Assembly (NCBI RefSeq): GCF_000020665.1
Contig: NC_011071.1
Span: 4,082,501-4,146,500 of the forward strand
Length of the DNA stretch: 64,000 nt
DNA from: Stenotrophomonas maltophilia R551-3
GTDB lineage: Bacteria > Pseudomonadota > Gammaproteobacteria > Xanthomonadales > Xanthomonadaceae
Reading direction: 5' to 3'
In this document: positions 34,860 through 44,390 of the stretch, piece by piece
How positions within the stretch are numbered: the first letter of the stretch is position 1
How the letters are laid out: each line of letters starts with the position of its first letter
Program-made: the position numbers and the translations under genes
Notes under the pieces: generated by a model
Told to the model about the DNA's origin: nothing
The model's input: the letters and a program-made list of their open reading frames with translations, nothing else
Databases searched by the model: none

Positions 34860-36610
34860 CACGCGATCCGGCGCGCCAGCGACACGGTGAAGATGCCGAA
34901 GTCGTCGATGCGCTGTGCAACCTTCTGGAAGCCGGCCAGGCGCACCAGCTCATCCATCTCGTGCTGGGTGCGACGGCGCATCACCCATGCCACGCCATCG
35001 CGATGGCTGGTCAGCGCGCGCGCGATGAACTCCAGCTGCGGATGCCACGGCTGGCCGGTGTAGGCCAGGTAGCCGCCGACCGGCACCGTCGCGGCAATCC
35101 CCTGCAGCGATCGCAGCACCGCATCGTTGTCCGGGAACAGTTCATACAGCCCAGACACCACCGCCAGCGTGGGTGCGGGGTCCACGGTCGCCAGCTGCGC
35201 GGGATCGAACGCATCGCCCTGTTCGAAGCGGGCGATATCGGTCGCGCCGAGGCGTTCGATCAGCGCCCTGCCCTGGGTCACGTTCAGATCGCTGAAATCG
35301 CGCAGCACGATGCGGTCCGCACGCTGCTCGCCCGTTCCCAGCGCTTCCAGCACGTAGCGGCCATGACCAGCGGCCACGTCCAGCACGCGTACCGGCGCGC
35401 CCTGCCCGCGCAGGCGCTGGGCGGCATCGCGCAGCAGCTCCTGCAGGTGCTTGCCACGCACGCGGATGCCGCGCCAGCCGATCGCATCCAGGTAGTTGCG
35501 GTCGATCATGCGCCCCAGCGGGCCCTTGCCGCGTGCTTCGTCGCGGTAGATGTAGTCGAGCGTGCTGCCCGAATCGAAACCGGTCTCCAGGCCCAGCGCG
35601 ATGCCTTCAGACAGCGTGCCACCGAAGCGCAGGCCGCCACGCACCACACGCCAGCGCAGGTCGGCCAGGCTGTTGCGCTCTGGCGGCCAGGCCAGGATCT
35701 CCGATTCCTCGAAGGTCGGCCCATGCCGATGCGCATCACGCCGTGAAAGTTCGCGCAGCGGCTCGGCAAAGCGGGCCTGGATGAAGCTGCGGATGCGCGC
35801 CAGTGCCGGCGCGCGATCACGTTCACCCAGGGTGTCATGGAAGAAGCCAGGCAGGTGCACGCGCTCCTTGATCGGGCTGGACAGGCGCTCGTAGAAGCGA
35901 TCCTGCGGACCGCGATGGACCACGAAATCCGAGCCGGAGACCAGCAGCTGCACCGGCACGCTGATCGCCTGCGCATCGGACACGATGCGGTCGGCCGCCT
36001 CGTACAGGCCCAGCAGCACACGCACCGAGATCGGCCGGGTGATCAGCGGATCGGTGCGGTAGCTTTCCACCCGTGCCGGATCGTGCGTGAGCCACTGCGG
36101 CTTGACGTAGCTGTTGACGAAGAAGTTGCCGCGCAGCTTCTGCATCAGCGTCAGCCCAGCACGAGCGAACGGCACGTACAGCTTCACCTTGAACGCCGGC
36201 GATGCCATCACCAGCGCACGCAGGCGCGGTGCGTAATCGTGCACCCAGGTCGCGGCGACCACCGCACCCACGCTCTGCGCGATCACCACGATGTCTTCCA
36301 CCGCGATGCCGTGCTCAGCGCCGATGTGGGCAATGAAGCTGTCCAGATCACGCACCAGCGCCGGGAAGCCCGGTGCATCGCCACGCGCGCCGGGCGAACG
36401 GCCATTACCGCGTGCATCCCAGGCGAAGAAGGCGGTGTCGGGCAGATCCAGCTCATCGACCAGGTGGGTGACCCGCCCGGAGTGCTCGTGGCCGCGGTGC
36501 AGCAGCACGATGGCCTTGGTGGCCGGCGTTGCAGTGGTGCCCGCCCAGTACCGGTAGAACAGCGGTACCTGGTCGAAGCTGTGGAATTCCCGTTCCTGCG
36601 CCTGACGCAT
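34859..36610 (-). CDS. ynbC: Alpha/beta hydrolase fused to methyltransferase (YnbC-like)
   Basis: A 583-residue fusion. Residues 1-300 are a lysophospholipase-type alpha/beta hydrolase: HRGHEHSGRVTHLVDEL, WDARGNGRSPG and the nucleophile elbow AQSVG (about 118), in which Ala replaces the first Gly of GxSxG. From about residue 390 there is a Rossmann methyltransferase (RVLDVAAGHGRYVLEALG). E. coli YnbC has the same order and nearly the same length (585). Hydrolase plus methyltransferase in one chain suggests cutting a lipid ester and methylating a head group, for example an amine. It follows the ynbA-like gene by 34 bp. Confidence 0.87.
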   Translation of the reverse strand: MRQAQEREFHSFDQVPLFYRYWAGTTATPATKAIVLLHRGHEHSGRVTHLVDELDLPDTAFFAWDARGNGRSPGARGDAPGFPALVRDLDSFIAHIGAEHGIAVEDIVVIAQSVGAVVAATWVHDYAPRLRALVMASPAFKVKLYVPFARAGLTLMQKLRGNFFVNSYVKPQWLTHDPARVESYRTDPLITRPISVRVLLGLYEAADRIVSDAQAISVPVQLLVSGSDFVVHRGPQDRFYERLSSPIKERVHLPGFFHDTLGERDRAPALARIRSFIQARFAEPLRELSRRDAHRHGPTFEESEILAWPPERNSLADLRWRVVRGGLRFGGTLSEGIALGLETGFDSGSTLDYIYRDEARGKGPLGRMIDRNYLDAIGWRGIRVRGKHLQELLRDAAQRLRGQGAPVRVLDVAAGHGRYVLEALGTGEQRADRIVLRDFSDLNVTQGRALIERLGATDIARFEQGDAFDPAQLATVDPAPTLAVVSGLYELFPDNDAVLRSLQGIAATVPVGGYLAYTGQPWHPQLEFIARALTSHRDGVAWVMRRRTQHEMDELVRLAGFQKVAQRIDDFGIFTVSLARRIA

Positions 36611-36644
36611 GCAATCTCCTGATTGTCTTCTTGTATCTGCTTGA

Positions 36645-37262
36645 TTAGTTCGGCGAAACCGCCGCTTCCCGCAGTCCGCGACGGACGCGATTGATCATCG
36701 TCAGCACGCACAGCACCGCCATGGCCGCGGCCACGCCAGTGACCGTCATCGCGCCAACCCACTCAAACGCCAGCAGCAGGCCCAGCACGCCGATGACGAA
36801 CGCGCGGTCGCTCTTGCCCATCGGGCCGTCATAGCGACGGTTGGCACCGACCATCAGCCCCAGCACGCCGGCGTACTCGCTCAGGGCCGCCGTCCAGGCC
36901 AGCAGCCACAGCGCTTCCGGGCGCACGCCCGGCACGCTGAGCAGGCTCAGGTACAGCGCCGCGTCGGCGATAACGTCACACAGCTCGTTCAGATAGGCGC
37001 CCAGCCGCGACTGCTGGCCGAACTCGCGGGCCAGCATGCCATCCACGGCGTTGAGTGCCATGCGCAGGAGCATCCACAGCGGCAGCAGCAGGTACAGCAG
37101 GGGCTGGGCCGGCGCGCAGCACCACACGGCGGCAGCCACCAGCAGCGAGACCACGGCGGCGGCCACGGTCACCGTATTGGCGGTGATCCCCATGCGGTAC
37201 AGACCGCGTACGGCTGGACGCAACAGGTCCTGGAAACGTCCTTTCAATGCATAGATCGACAT
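36645..37262 (-). CDS. ynbA: CDP-alcohol phosphatidyltransferase family protein (YnbA-like)
   Basis: A 205-residue protein with five or six membrane helices that would join a CDP-activated lipid to an alcohol. The CDP-OH-P signature is normally D-x2-D-G-x2-A-R-x8-G-x3-D-x3-D. Here it reads N-A-V-D-G-M-L-A-R-x8-G-A-Y-L-N-E-L-C-D (about residues 68-96): two of the four metal-binding Asp are Asn. As I recall E. coli YnbA, it has the same two Asn, so this is probably a family trait. Together with YnbB it would make the committed step of the operon. The ATG is at 37262. Confidence 0.85.
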   Translation of the reverse strand: MSIYALKGRFQDLLRPAVRGLYRMGITANTVTVAAAVVSLLVAAAVWCCAPAQPLLYLLLPLWMLLRMALNAVDGMLAREFGQQSRLGAYLNELCDVIADAALYLSLLSVPGVRPEALWLLAWTAALSEYAGVLGLMVGANRRYDGPMGKSDRAFVIGVLGLLLAFEWVGAMTVTGVAAAMAVLCVLTMINRVRRGLREAAVSPN

Positions 37263-37308
37263 GATCCGTACCCGCTGATCCTTGGCAGTGCGGGCACAGC
37301 CTACCCCA

Positions 37309-37932
37309 TCAAATACGGGTACCGGCAAGTTCCGCCGGGCCCAGCCAGTCCTGCCATGGCAGCTGCGGATCGATATGGCAGCGCAACCAGACCGCGTCAT
37401 GGCTGCGCTGCATGGCATTGCGCACCGCCTGCACGGCCCGCTCCCGCGCCCCAACATCGGCGAACCCCGCCTGCAGCGCCAGCAGCCGGTACACACCGCC
37501 GGGCGAGCGCTGGAAGTGGATGATGCCGCCGGCAGGCAGCACGATGGCGCCCTCATCCAGGTCATCGGCGTACAAATACAGCTCGAACGGGTCCAGCCAG
37601 CACTGCGCGTGCATTGCCTGCAGCAGTTCGGCCACGCCCGGCGCGCGCCGGTAGGGCGCGATGGCATCGCCATACCAGCACTTGTTGTCGTCCAGGTAGA
37701 CCTTGAACTCCAGCCGCCGCCAGCGCCGGCGTTCACGGCGCTGCACGTCCCAGGACAGGATCTCAGCCTGCTCACCCCAGCGCTCGGCGGCTTCAGCCTG
37801 CAGCGTCGGTACATCGGCCGAGCCGCACCAGCCCGCGACCTGGCCACAACGCGCGTGGCGCACATAGCGGGCCAGGAACAGCAGCGCCCCTTCGGCATCG
37901 AGGGCGGCCTGCAGGCGCTTGGCGACGGTCAT
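37309..37932 (-). CDS. Cytoplasmic protein of unknown function, probably first gene of the lipid operon
   Basis: A 207-residue soluble protein starting MTVAKRLQAALDAEGALLFLARYVRHARCGQVAGWCGS. A beta-rich centre (ILSWDVQRRERRRWRRLEFKVYLDDNKCWYGDAIAPYRRAPGVAELLQAM) is followed by LYADDLDEGAIVLPAGGIIHFQRSPGGVYRLLAL. It has five Cys and no metal-cluster pattern that I can name. It ends 46 bp before the ynbA-like start on the same strand. The 184 bp upstream to purH contains TACAAT at 38080-38085, which could be a purH promoter -10. No family recognised. Confidence 0.8.
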   Translation of the reverse strand: MTVAKRLQAALDAEGALLFLARYVRHARCGQVAGWCGSADVPTLQAEAAERWGEQAEILSWDVQRRERRRWRRLEFKVYLDDNKCWYGDAIAPYRRAPGVAELLQAMHAQCWLDPFELYLYADDLDEGAIVLPAGGIIHFQRSPGGVYRLLALQAGFADVGARERAVQAVRNAMQRSHDAVWLRCHIDPQLPWQDWLGPAELAGTRI

Positions 37933-38116
37933 GGGACGGCATCCTGCACACGGGGACAGGCGGCACCGTGCCGTGCCCGGCGGTGGCTGACAAGCCCGCG
38001 AATCGTGCCCATCACGGTCAAGCCGGCCTTGAACGCGGCGAATCTGCTCCTGCGGCACCCGCCACCGGCCCCCACCGCCTACAATATCGGCCCCGCTCCG
38101 CTGCCGATTCTGTCCC

Positions 38117-39700
38117 ATGACTGCTGATCTGTTGCCCGTCCGCCGGGCCCTCCTCTCCGTTTCCGACAAGACCGGTCTGGTCGAGCTGGCCACTGCGCTG
38201 GCGGCACGCGGCGTGGAGCTGCTGTCCACCGGCGGCACCGCCAAGGCGATCCGCGATGCGGGCCTGGCCGTGAAGGACGTGGCCGACGTCACCGGCTTCC
38301 CGGAAATGATGGACGGCCGGGTCAAGACCCTGCACCCGATGGTGCATGGCGGCCTGCTGGGCCGTTCGGGCCTGGATGATGCGGTCATGGCCGAGCACGG
38401 CATCGGTGCCATCGACCTGCTGGTGCTGAACCTGTACCCGTTCGAGTCGGTCACCGCCAAGGCCGACTGCAGCCTGGCCGACGCGGTCGAGAACATCGAC
38501 ATCGGCGGCCCGGCCATGCTGCGTTCGGCGGCCAAGAACTTCGCCCGCGTGGCAGTGGCCACCGACCCGTCGCAGTACGCCGAACTGCTGGCCTCGCTGG
38601 AGGCCAACAACGGCCAGCTGACGGCCGCCACCCGCTTCGCGTTCTCGGTGGCCGCGTTCAACCGCGTCGCCCAGTACGACGCCGCGATCAGCAACTACCT
38701 GTCGGCGGTCACCGCTACTGACACGGCGGTGCCGGTGCGTGCCGAGTACCCGGCACAGATGAATTCCACCTTCGTGAAGGTGATGGACCTGCGCTACGGC
38801 GAAAACCCGCACCAGAGCGGCGCGTTCTACCGCGACCTGTACCCGGTGCCGGGCACGCTGGCCACCTTCCAGCAGCTGCAGGGCAAGGAGCTGAGCTACA
38901 ACAACCTGGCCGATGCCGATGCGGCGTGGGAATGCGTGCGCCAGTTCGACGCGCCGGCCTGTGTCATCGTCAAGCACGCCAACCCGTGCGGCGTGGCCGT
39001 CGGTGCCGGCAACGGCGATGCCTATGAGCTGGCCTACGCCACCGACCCCACCAGTGCCTTCGGCGGCATCATCGCCTTCAACAAGCCGCTGGATGCAGCC
39101 ACCGCCAAGGTGATCCTGGACCGCCAGTTCGTCGAAGTGCTGATCGCTCCGGACTACGAGCCGGCCGCGCTGGAATACGCGCAGAAGAAGGCCAACGTGC
39201 GCGTGCTGCGCATCCCGCACGGCGACGGCCTGAACAACTTCGACAACAAGCGCGTGGGTTCCGGCCTGCTGCTGCAGTCCTCGGACAACCGCGGCATGAC
39301 CCGCGACGAACTGAAGGTGGTCAGCAAGCTGGCGCCGACCGACAAGCAGTTCACCGATCTGCTGTTTGCCTGGAAGGTCGCCAAGTTCGTGAAGTCCAAC
39401 GCGATCGTCTATGCCAAGGACAACCGCACCATCGGTGTCGGCGCCGGCCAGATGAGCCGCGTGTACTCGGCCCGCATCGCCGGCATCAAGGCAGCCGACG
39501 CGAACCTGGTGGTGGAAGGTTCGGTGATGGCCTCCGATGCGTTCTTCCCGTTCCGCGACGGCATCGATGCCGCGGCTGCTGCCGGCATCAAGGCGGTGAT
39601 CCAGCCGGGCGGTTCGATGCGCGATGCCGAAGTGATCGCCGCCGCCGACGAACATGGCCTGGCCATGGTGTTCACCGGCGTGCGCCACTTCCGCCATTGA
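38117..39700 (+). CDS. purH: AICAR formyltransferase/IMP cyclohydrolase
   Basis: A 527-residue bifunctional enzyme for the last two steps of purine synthesis. The IMP cyclohydrolase domain comes first ([50 protein letters not shown] near 73). The formyltransferase domain follows, with [21 protein letters not shown] and [28 protein letters not shown]. Normal length. purD lies downstream beyond a lipoprotein gene and an inserted rhuM-like gene. Confidence 0.98.
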   Translation: MTADLLPVRRALLSVSDKTGLVELATALAARGVELLSTGGTAKAIRDAGLAVKDVADVTGFPEMMDGRVKTLHPMVHGGLLGRSGLDDAVMAEHGIGAIDLLVLNLYPFESVTAKADCSLADAVENIDIGGPAMLRSAAKNFARVAVATDPSQYAELLASLEANNGQLTAATRFAFSVAAFNRVAQYDAAISNYLSAVTATDTAVPVRAEYPAQMNSTFVKVMDLRYGENPHQSGAFYRDLYPVPGTLATFQQLQGKELSYNNLADADAAWECVRQFDAPACVIVKHANPCGVAVGAGNGDAYELAYATDPTSAFGGIIAFNKPLDAATAKVILDRQFVEVLIAPDYEPAALEYAQKKANVRVLRIPHGDGLNNFDNKRVGSGLLLQSSDNRGMTRDELKVVSKLAPTDKQFTDLLFAWKVAKFVKSNAIVYAKDNRTIGVGAGQMSRVYSARIAGIKAADANLVVEGSVMASDAFFPFRDGIDAAAAAGIKAVIQPGGSMRDAEVIAAADEHGLAMVFTGVRHFRH

Positions 39701-39716
39701 TCCTGGAGCGACACGG

Positions 39717-40586
39717 ATGTCCACAGTTTCGATGAAATCGCTGGCCGCCCTCGCCCTCGCGGGTGCGGCCATGCTGGCGGGCTGCAAGCCTGCTGCCGAG
39801 CCCGGCGCGGGCCCGAAGGCAGATGCGCCGGCGGCGGCCCCCGCCTCACCGGCGCAGCATGTCAGCCGCACCGCAAGACTGCAGGCTTTCCTGGTCCAGC
39901 GCTACGGCAGCAACGCCACGCTCTCCGCTGAATGGCGCGGCCGCTGGACCGACGATGGCGACACCCATGCGGTGGACTGGCAGGTCTGCGCGGAACAACC
40001 GGTGGTGAGCGGGGACAGCTGGCAGCAGTTGTTGGCCGTGTGCGGTGCGCTGGTTGATGGCGCGCATATCGACCCGGGAACCATCGAGTTCTTCGTGCTG
40101 CGCCCCAAGGGCGATGGCTTCGAGGTGACCAGCGAACTGACCGGCGAGCGCTTCGGCAGCGGCGGCCAGCCCGGCACCGCCAGCGTCATTCGCGCCGGCA
40201 GCGACTTCTATGGTTTCCGCGTCGAGGACGGCTGGTTCGGGCAGGGCTTCTCGCTGCTCTCGCAGTCACTGATCCTGCCGGGCCCGAACGGCCTGGTTGC
40301 CAGTGGCAGCGTGCGCAGCCATATCGACAATGATGCCCAGTACGAGTGCGACGCCAGCACCGACCCCGACACGGCCAACGACTGCCGCACCCGCCGTTTC
40401 AGCATCGATTTCGCACTGCGTTTCGACGACAGCGACCGCAGCGCGCGGGTCTGGCCGCTGCTGATCGAAGAAACCGGCACCACCTGCGGTGGCAAGCAGG
40501 TCCGGCAGGAACACCGCTTCACCCTGGACCCGAAGACCTGGGCCTATTCCTTCCCCGAAGCGCTGCGACGCGAAGGCTGCGAGTGA
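39717..40586 (+). CDS. Lipoprotein of unknown function
   Basis: A 289-residue protein with a lipobox ([10 protein letters not shown], Cys22). A Pro/Ala linker is followed by a compact domain: [46 protein letters not shown], with later Cys pairs in [19 protein letters not shown] and TGTTCGGKQ. Disulfides are likely. The ATG at 39717 follows GGAG. It begins 16 bp after the purH stop and may be cotranscribed with it. No function recognised. Confidence 0.82.
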   Translation: MSTVSMKSLAALALAGAAMLAGCKPAAEPGAGPKADAPAAAPASPAQHVSRTARLQAFLVQRYGSNATLSAEWRGRWTDDGDTHAVDWQVCAEQPVVSGDSWQQLLAVCGALVDGAHIDPGTIEFFVLRPKGDGFEVTSELTGERFGSGGQPGTASVIRAGSDFYGFRVEDGWFGQGFSLLSQSLILPGPNGLVASGSVRSHIDNDAQYECDASTDPDTANDCRTRRFSIDFALRFDDSDRSARVWPLLIEETGTTCGGKQVRQEHRFTLDPKTWAYSFPEALRREGCE

Positions 40587-40600
40587 GGTAATCGACCAGC

Positions 40601-41632
40601 ATGAATAGCTTCCTCGGCGAACTGATCCTCTACCGCACCGACGACGGCCGGACGGAGGTCCACCTGCGCGCTGCGGAGGGGACGGTGTGGATGACCCAGG
40701 GCGAGATGGCCGAACTGTTTGATACGACCAAACAGAACATCAGCCTGCATGTGCGGAGAATCCTGGAGGAAGGCGAGCTTGCCGCCGATTCAGTTGTCAA
40801 GTTTGACTTGACTACTGCTGCCGATGGCAAGCGATACAGGACGCAGCTTTATCGACTTGAACTGATCCTGGCAGTCGGATTCCGGGTGCGGTCACCACGC
40901 GGTCGCCAGTTCCGACGCTGGGCAGGCTCAGCACTGGCCGAGTACCTGCTCAAGGGCTTCCTGCTCAACGATGAAAGGCTGAAGGATGCCGAGCGCGCTG
41001 ACTACTTCAAGGAACTGCTGCGTCGCATCCGCGATATCCGCAGCTCCGAGAAGCGCTTCTACCAGACGCTGCGCGACCTGTTCAAAGCTACCAGCAGCGA
41101 CTATGACGGTACGGCACAGACGGCCAAAGCGTTCTTCGCCACGATCCAGAACAAGCTTGTCTACGCTGTCACCGGTCGCACCGCCGCGCAGTTGATCGTC
41201 GAACGTGCCGATCCGGACTCGGCGACCCTCGGCCTGACCCACTGGAGTGGTGACCGCATCAGGAAGTCCGATGCCTTGGTCTCCAAGAACTATCTGGCGC
41301 AACCAGAGCTGGAACAACTCAACCGCTTGGTAACCATGTTCCTGGATTTCGCCGAGGACCGCGCCGAGCGTCGCGTCGAGATGCGGATGTCGGACTGGAT
41401 TGCTCAGACGGATCGGTTCCTGGACTTCAATGAGCGCGCGATTCTGGAGGGCGCGGGGCAGGTCTCGCACCAACAGATGGCGACAGTCATTGCCGAGCGC
41501 TACCGCCAGTTCGACGAACAGCGCCGCAGTGGTGACCGAATCGTGTCCGAGCAGGAAGTAGATGAGGATCTCCGCCAGCTCGAAGCAGAAGCAAAAGCAC
41601 TCATCGCTGCAGCACCGAAGCGCGAGGATTGA
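40601..41632 (+). CDS. rhuM: RhuM-family protein, probable recent insertion
   Basis: A 343-residue protein of the virulence RhuM family. The N-terminal winged-helix part reads GTVWMTQGEMAELFDTTKQNISLHVRRILEEGEL. The family core is LYRLELILAVGFRVRSPRGRQFRRWAGSALAEYLLKGF, and a helical C-terminal domain follows. Members are often found as cargo on genomic islands, including Salmonella SPI-3; their activity is unknown. It stands between purH and purD, its coding sequence is visibly less GC-rich (for example 40790-40870), and flanking gene order suggests it entered an existing pur locus. The ATG is 14 bp after the lipoprotein stop. Confidence 0.85.
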   Translation: MNSFLGELILYRTDDGRTEVHLRAAEGTVWMTQGEMAELFDTTKQNISLHVRRILEEGELAADSVVKFDLTTAADGKRYRTQLYRLELILAVGFRVRSPRGRQFRRWAGSALAEYLLKGFLLNDERLKDAERADYFKELLRRIRDIRSSEKRFYQTLRDLFKATSSDYDGTAQTAKAFFATIQNKLVYAVTGRTAAQLIVERADPDSATLGLTHWSGDRIRKSDALVSKNYLAQPELEQLNRLVTMFLDFAEDRAERRVEMRMSDWIAQTDRFLDFNERAILEGAGQVSHQQMATVIAERYRQFDEQRRSGDRIVSEQEVDEDLRQLEAEAKALIAAAPKRED

Positions 41633-41691
41633 GCAGTACCCCTCCCCCACCACCGTTTTCCTTCCTGATTCCCAGTTCGGATACTTCCCAA

Positions 41692-42978
41692 ATGAAGAAG
41701 ATTCTTGTCATCGGCTCTGGCGGCCGCGAACACGCCCTGGCATGGAAGCTGGCCCAGTCCTCCCGTGTCACCGAAGTGATCGTGGCGCCCGGCAACGCCG
41801 GCACCGCCAGCGAAGACAAGTGCCGCAACGCGGCAGTGAAGGTGACCGATATCGACGGCCTGCTGGCGTTGGCGCAGGCCGAAGGCGTAGCGCTGACCGT
41901 GGTCGGCCCGGAAGTGCCGCTGGTGGCCGGCGTGGTCGACCGCTTCCGCGCTGCCGGCCTGCGCATCTTCGGGCCGACGGCTGCCGCCGCGCAGCTGGAA
42001 GGCAGCAAGGCCTACGCCAAGGACTTCCTGGCCCGCCACAACATCCCCACCGCGTTCTACGCCGTGCATACCGAGGTAGACGCCGCGCTGGCCTACATCC
42101 GCGAGAAGGGCGCACCGATCGTGGTCAAGGCCGATGGCCTTGCCGCTGGCAAGGGCGTGATCGTCGCAATGACCCTGGCCGAAGCCGAAGACGCGGTGCG
42201 TGACATGCTCTCCGGCAACGCGTTCGGCGATGCCGGTGCACGCGTGGTCATCGAGGAATTCCTCGACGGCGAGGAAGCCAGCTTCATTTCGATGGTAGAC
42301 GGCGTGCATGCGCTGCCGATGGCCACCTCGCAGGACCACAAGCGCGTTGGCGACGGCGATACCGGCCCGAACACCGGCGGCATGGGCGCGTACTCGCCGG
42401 CCCCGGTGGTCACGCCGGAAGTGCACGCTCGCGTGATGCGCGAGGTGGTGAACCCGACCGTGCGGGGCATGATTGCCGACGGTATCCCGTTCACCGGTTT
42501 CCTCTACGCCGGCCTGATGATCGATGCCAGCGGCGCGCCGAAGGTGATCGAATTCAACGTGCGCTTCGGCGACCCGGAAACCCAGCCGGTGATGCTGCGC
42601 CTGCAGTCGGATCTGGTGGAGCTGGTGGAAGCCGCCATCGATGGCCGGCTGGACCAGGTGGAAGCGCAGTGGGACCCGCGGCCGTCGCTCGGCGTGGTGC
42701 TGGCGGCCAGCCCATACCCGGAGTCGCCGATCACCGGTGATGTGATCTCCGGCCTGGACGACGTACCTGCCAGTGCCAAGGTGTTCCATGCCGGTACCAC
42801 GCTGGACGCGCAGGGCCACGTAGTCAGTGCGGGCGGTCGCGTGCTGTGCGTGGCCGCACTGGGCAACAGCGTGCGCGATGCGCAGGCCAACGCCTATGCC
42901 GGCGTGGCCAAGGTCAGCTGGGCCAACGAATTCCACCGCAACGACATCGGTTGGCGCGCGATCGCACGCGAGGGGTGA
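41692..42978 (+). CDS. purD: Phosphoribosylamine-glycine ligase (GAR synthetase)
   Basis: A 428-residue ATP-grasp enzyme for the second step of purine synthesis. It begins MKKILVIGSGGREHALAWKLAQS. It contains VVKADGLAAGKGVIVA (about residue 142, ATP loop), the signature RFGDPETQPVM (about 290) and normal length. The ATG at 41692 was chosen by the family N terminus; an earlier in-frame start gives an unlikely Pro-rich extension. The 59 bp before it hold no clear promoter. Confidence 0.97.
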   Translation: MKKILVIGSGGREHALAWKLAQSSRVTEVIVAPGNAGTASEDKCRNAAVKVTDIDGLLALAQAEGVALTVVGPEVPLVAGVVDRFRAAGLRIFGPTAAAAQLEGSKAYAKDFLARHNIPTAFYAVHTEVDAALAYIREKGAPIVVKADGLAAGKGVIVAMTLAEAEDAVRDMLSGNAFGDAGARVVIEEFLDGEEASFISMVDGVHALPMATSQDHKRVGDGDTGPNTGGMGAYSPAPVVTPEVHARVMREVVNPTVRGMIADGIPFTGFLYAGLMIDASGAPKVIEFNVRFGDPETQPVMLRLQSDLVELVEAAIDGRLDQVEAQWDPRPSLGVVLAASPYPESPITGDVISGLDDVPASAKVFHAGTTLDAQGHVVSAGGRVLCVAALGNSVRDAQANAYAGVAKVSWANEFHRNDIGWRAIAREG

Positions 42979-42993
42979 GGCCGGCATCAGGTT

Positions 42994-43035
42994 ATCCACG
43001 CTTGGCGTGGATGGAGGCCCGGCCTTGCCGGGCCT
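42994..43035 (+). terminator. Hairpins after purD
   Basis: An ATCCACG/CGTGGAT hairpin (42994-43012, SMAG-like but without GTAG) is followed at once by AGGCCCGGC-CTT-GCCGGGCCT (43015-43035). The second is a strong stem without a T-run; it probably ends purD transcription with Rho or protects the 3' end. Confidence 0.55.
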
Positions 43036-43090
43036 CCTCCCGAATCACTGTCGTTGTGTTCAATCAGGTCGCGCCGTGGACGGCCGCGAT

Positions 43091-43331
43091 TTCCTTGCCC
43101 GCGAACTGTCGCACTCGGATCACGCCCAAGACAAAGCGCCTCGTAGATCTTCAAACGAGGCGTATCGATGACGCCATGACCGTGCAGGCTCACAGCAGCG
43201 TCGTATATCGCCTCCAGTAGTGTTTCTTTTGCACGCGTTCCCTTCGGAGCCATGATGAGTGCACACCTTCTGCGCCGTTTCGCATATCCCAGCAGAATCA
43301 GCTCGTCAGTTCGATAGCTGATCGCGTCAGA
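43091..43331 (-). pseudogene. Remnant of a HigBA/RelE-type toxin-antitoxin module
   Basis: The open frame on this strand contains SYRTDELILLGYAKRRRR, resembling the last strand and basic tail of RelE/HigB toxins. Running straight on from it is MAPKGTRAKETLLEAIYDAAVSLHGHGVIDTPRLKIYEALCL (ATG at 43253). That matches the N-terminal part of XRE-type antitoxins that continue with a helix-turn-helix. The HTH and the bulk of the toxin are missing, and the rest of the frame is unrelated or SMAG-derived. The longer apparent reading frame (to 43421) is therefore not a gene. Confidence 0.45.
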
Positions 43332-43347
43332 CCATGGCTGCACTGCA

Positions 43348-43410
43348 GCCACGCATGGCGTGGATCTACTGGTTCTGAATAGCTGGGGTAGATCCACGCC
43401 ACGCGTGGAT
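43348..43410. repeat. SMAG pair
   Basis: Inverted hairpins at 43348-43369 and 43388-43410 (GTAGATCCACG core), just before the rpoH terminator. Confidence 0.85.
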
Positions 43411-43419
43411 TGAACACCC

Positions 43420-43449
43420 AAAAAAGAAAAGGCCCGGCAGTGCCGGGCC
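43420..43449 (-). terminator. Rho-independent terminator of rpoH
   Basis: GGCCCGGCA/TGCCGGGCC (43431-43449) followed on the minus strand by a long T-rich run (complement of 43420-43430). It begins 28 bp after the rpoH stop. Confidence 0.85.
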
Positions 43450-43476
43450 CTTTCATTGCTTCAACGCCAACCCGCC

Positions 43477-44352
<876 letters not shown>

Positions 44353-44363
44353 AGGCACCCATC

Positions 44364-44390
44364 TTAGCAGTCCGGGATTTGGACTGCTAA
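44364..44390 (-). promoter_or_regulatory. CIRCE-like inverted repeat upstream of rpoH
   Basis: TTAGCAGTC-N9-GACTGCTAA: perfectly symmetrical, exact 9-nt spacing, one symmetrical change (C to G at position 7) from consensus CIRCE. Adding the next base pair the arms are 10 bp. It lies in the 5' leader 11 bp before the ATG, so it could be an HrcA operator, an RNA hairpin near the ribosome-binding site, or both. The half-site is identical to the one at groES (2691). Confidence 0.75.

Noticed and set aside
32910..35063. 717-codon plus-strand frame across the lipid operon
   Set aside because: Antisense to YnbD-like and membrane-protein genes with intact motifs.
42987..43421. 144-codon frame as a complete gene
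   Set aside because: Its first 30 residues come from a SMAG pair and its end from terminator hairpins; only the middle resembles protein families, so it is called a pseudogene.
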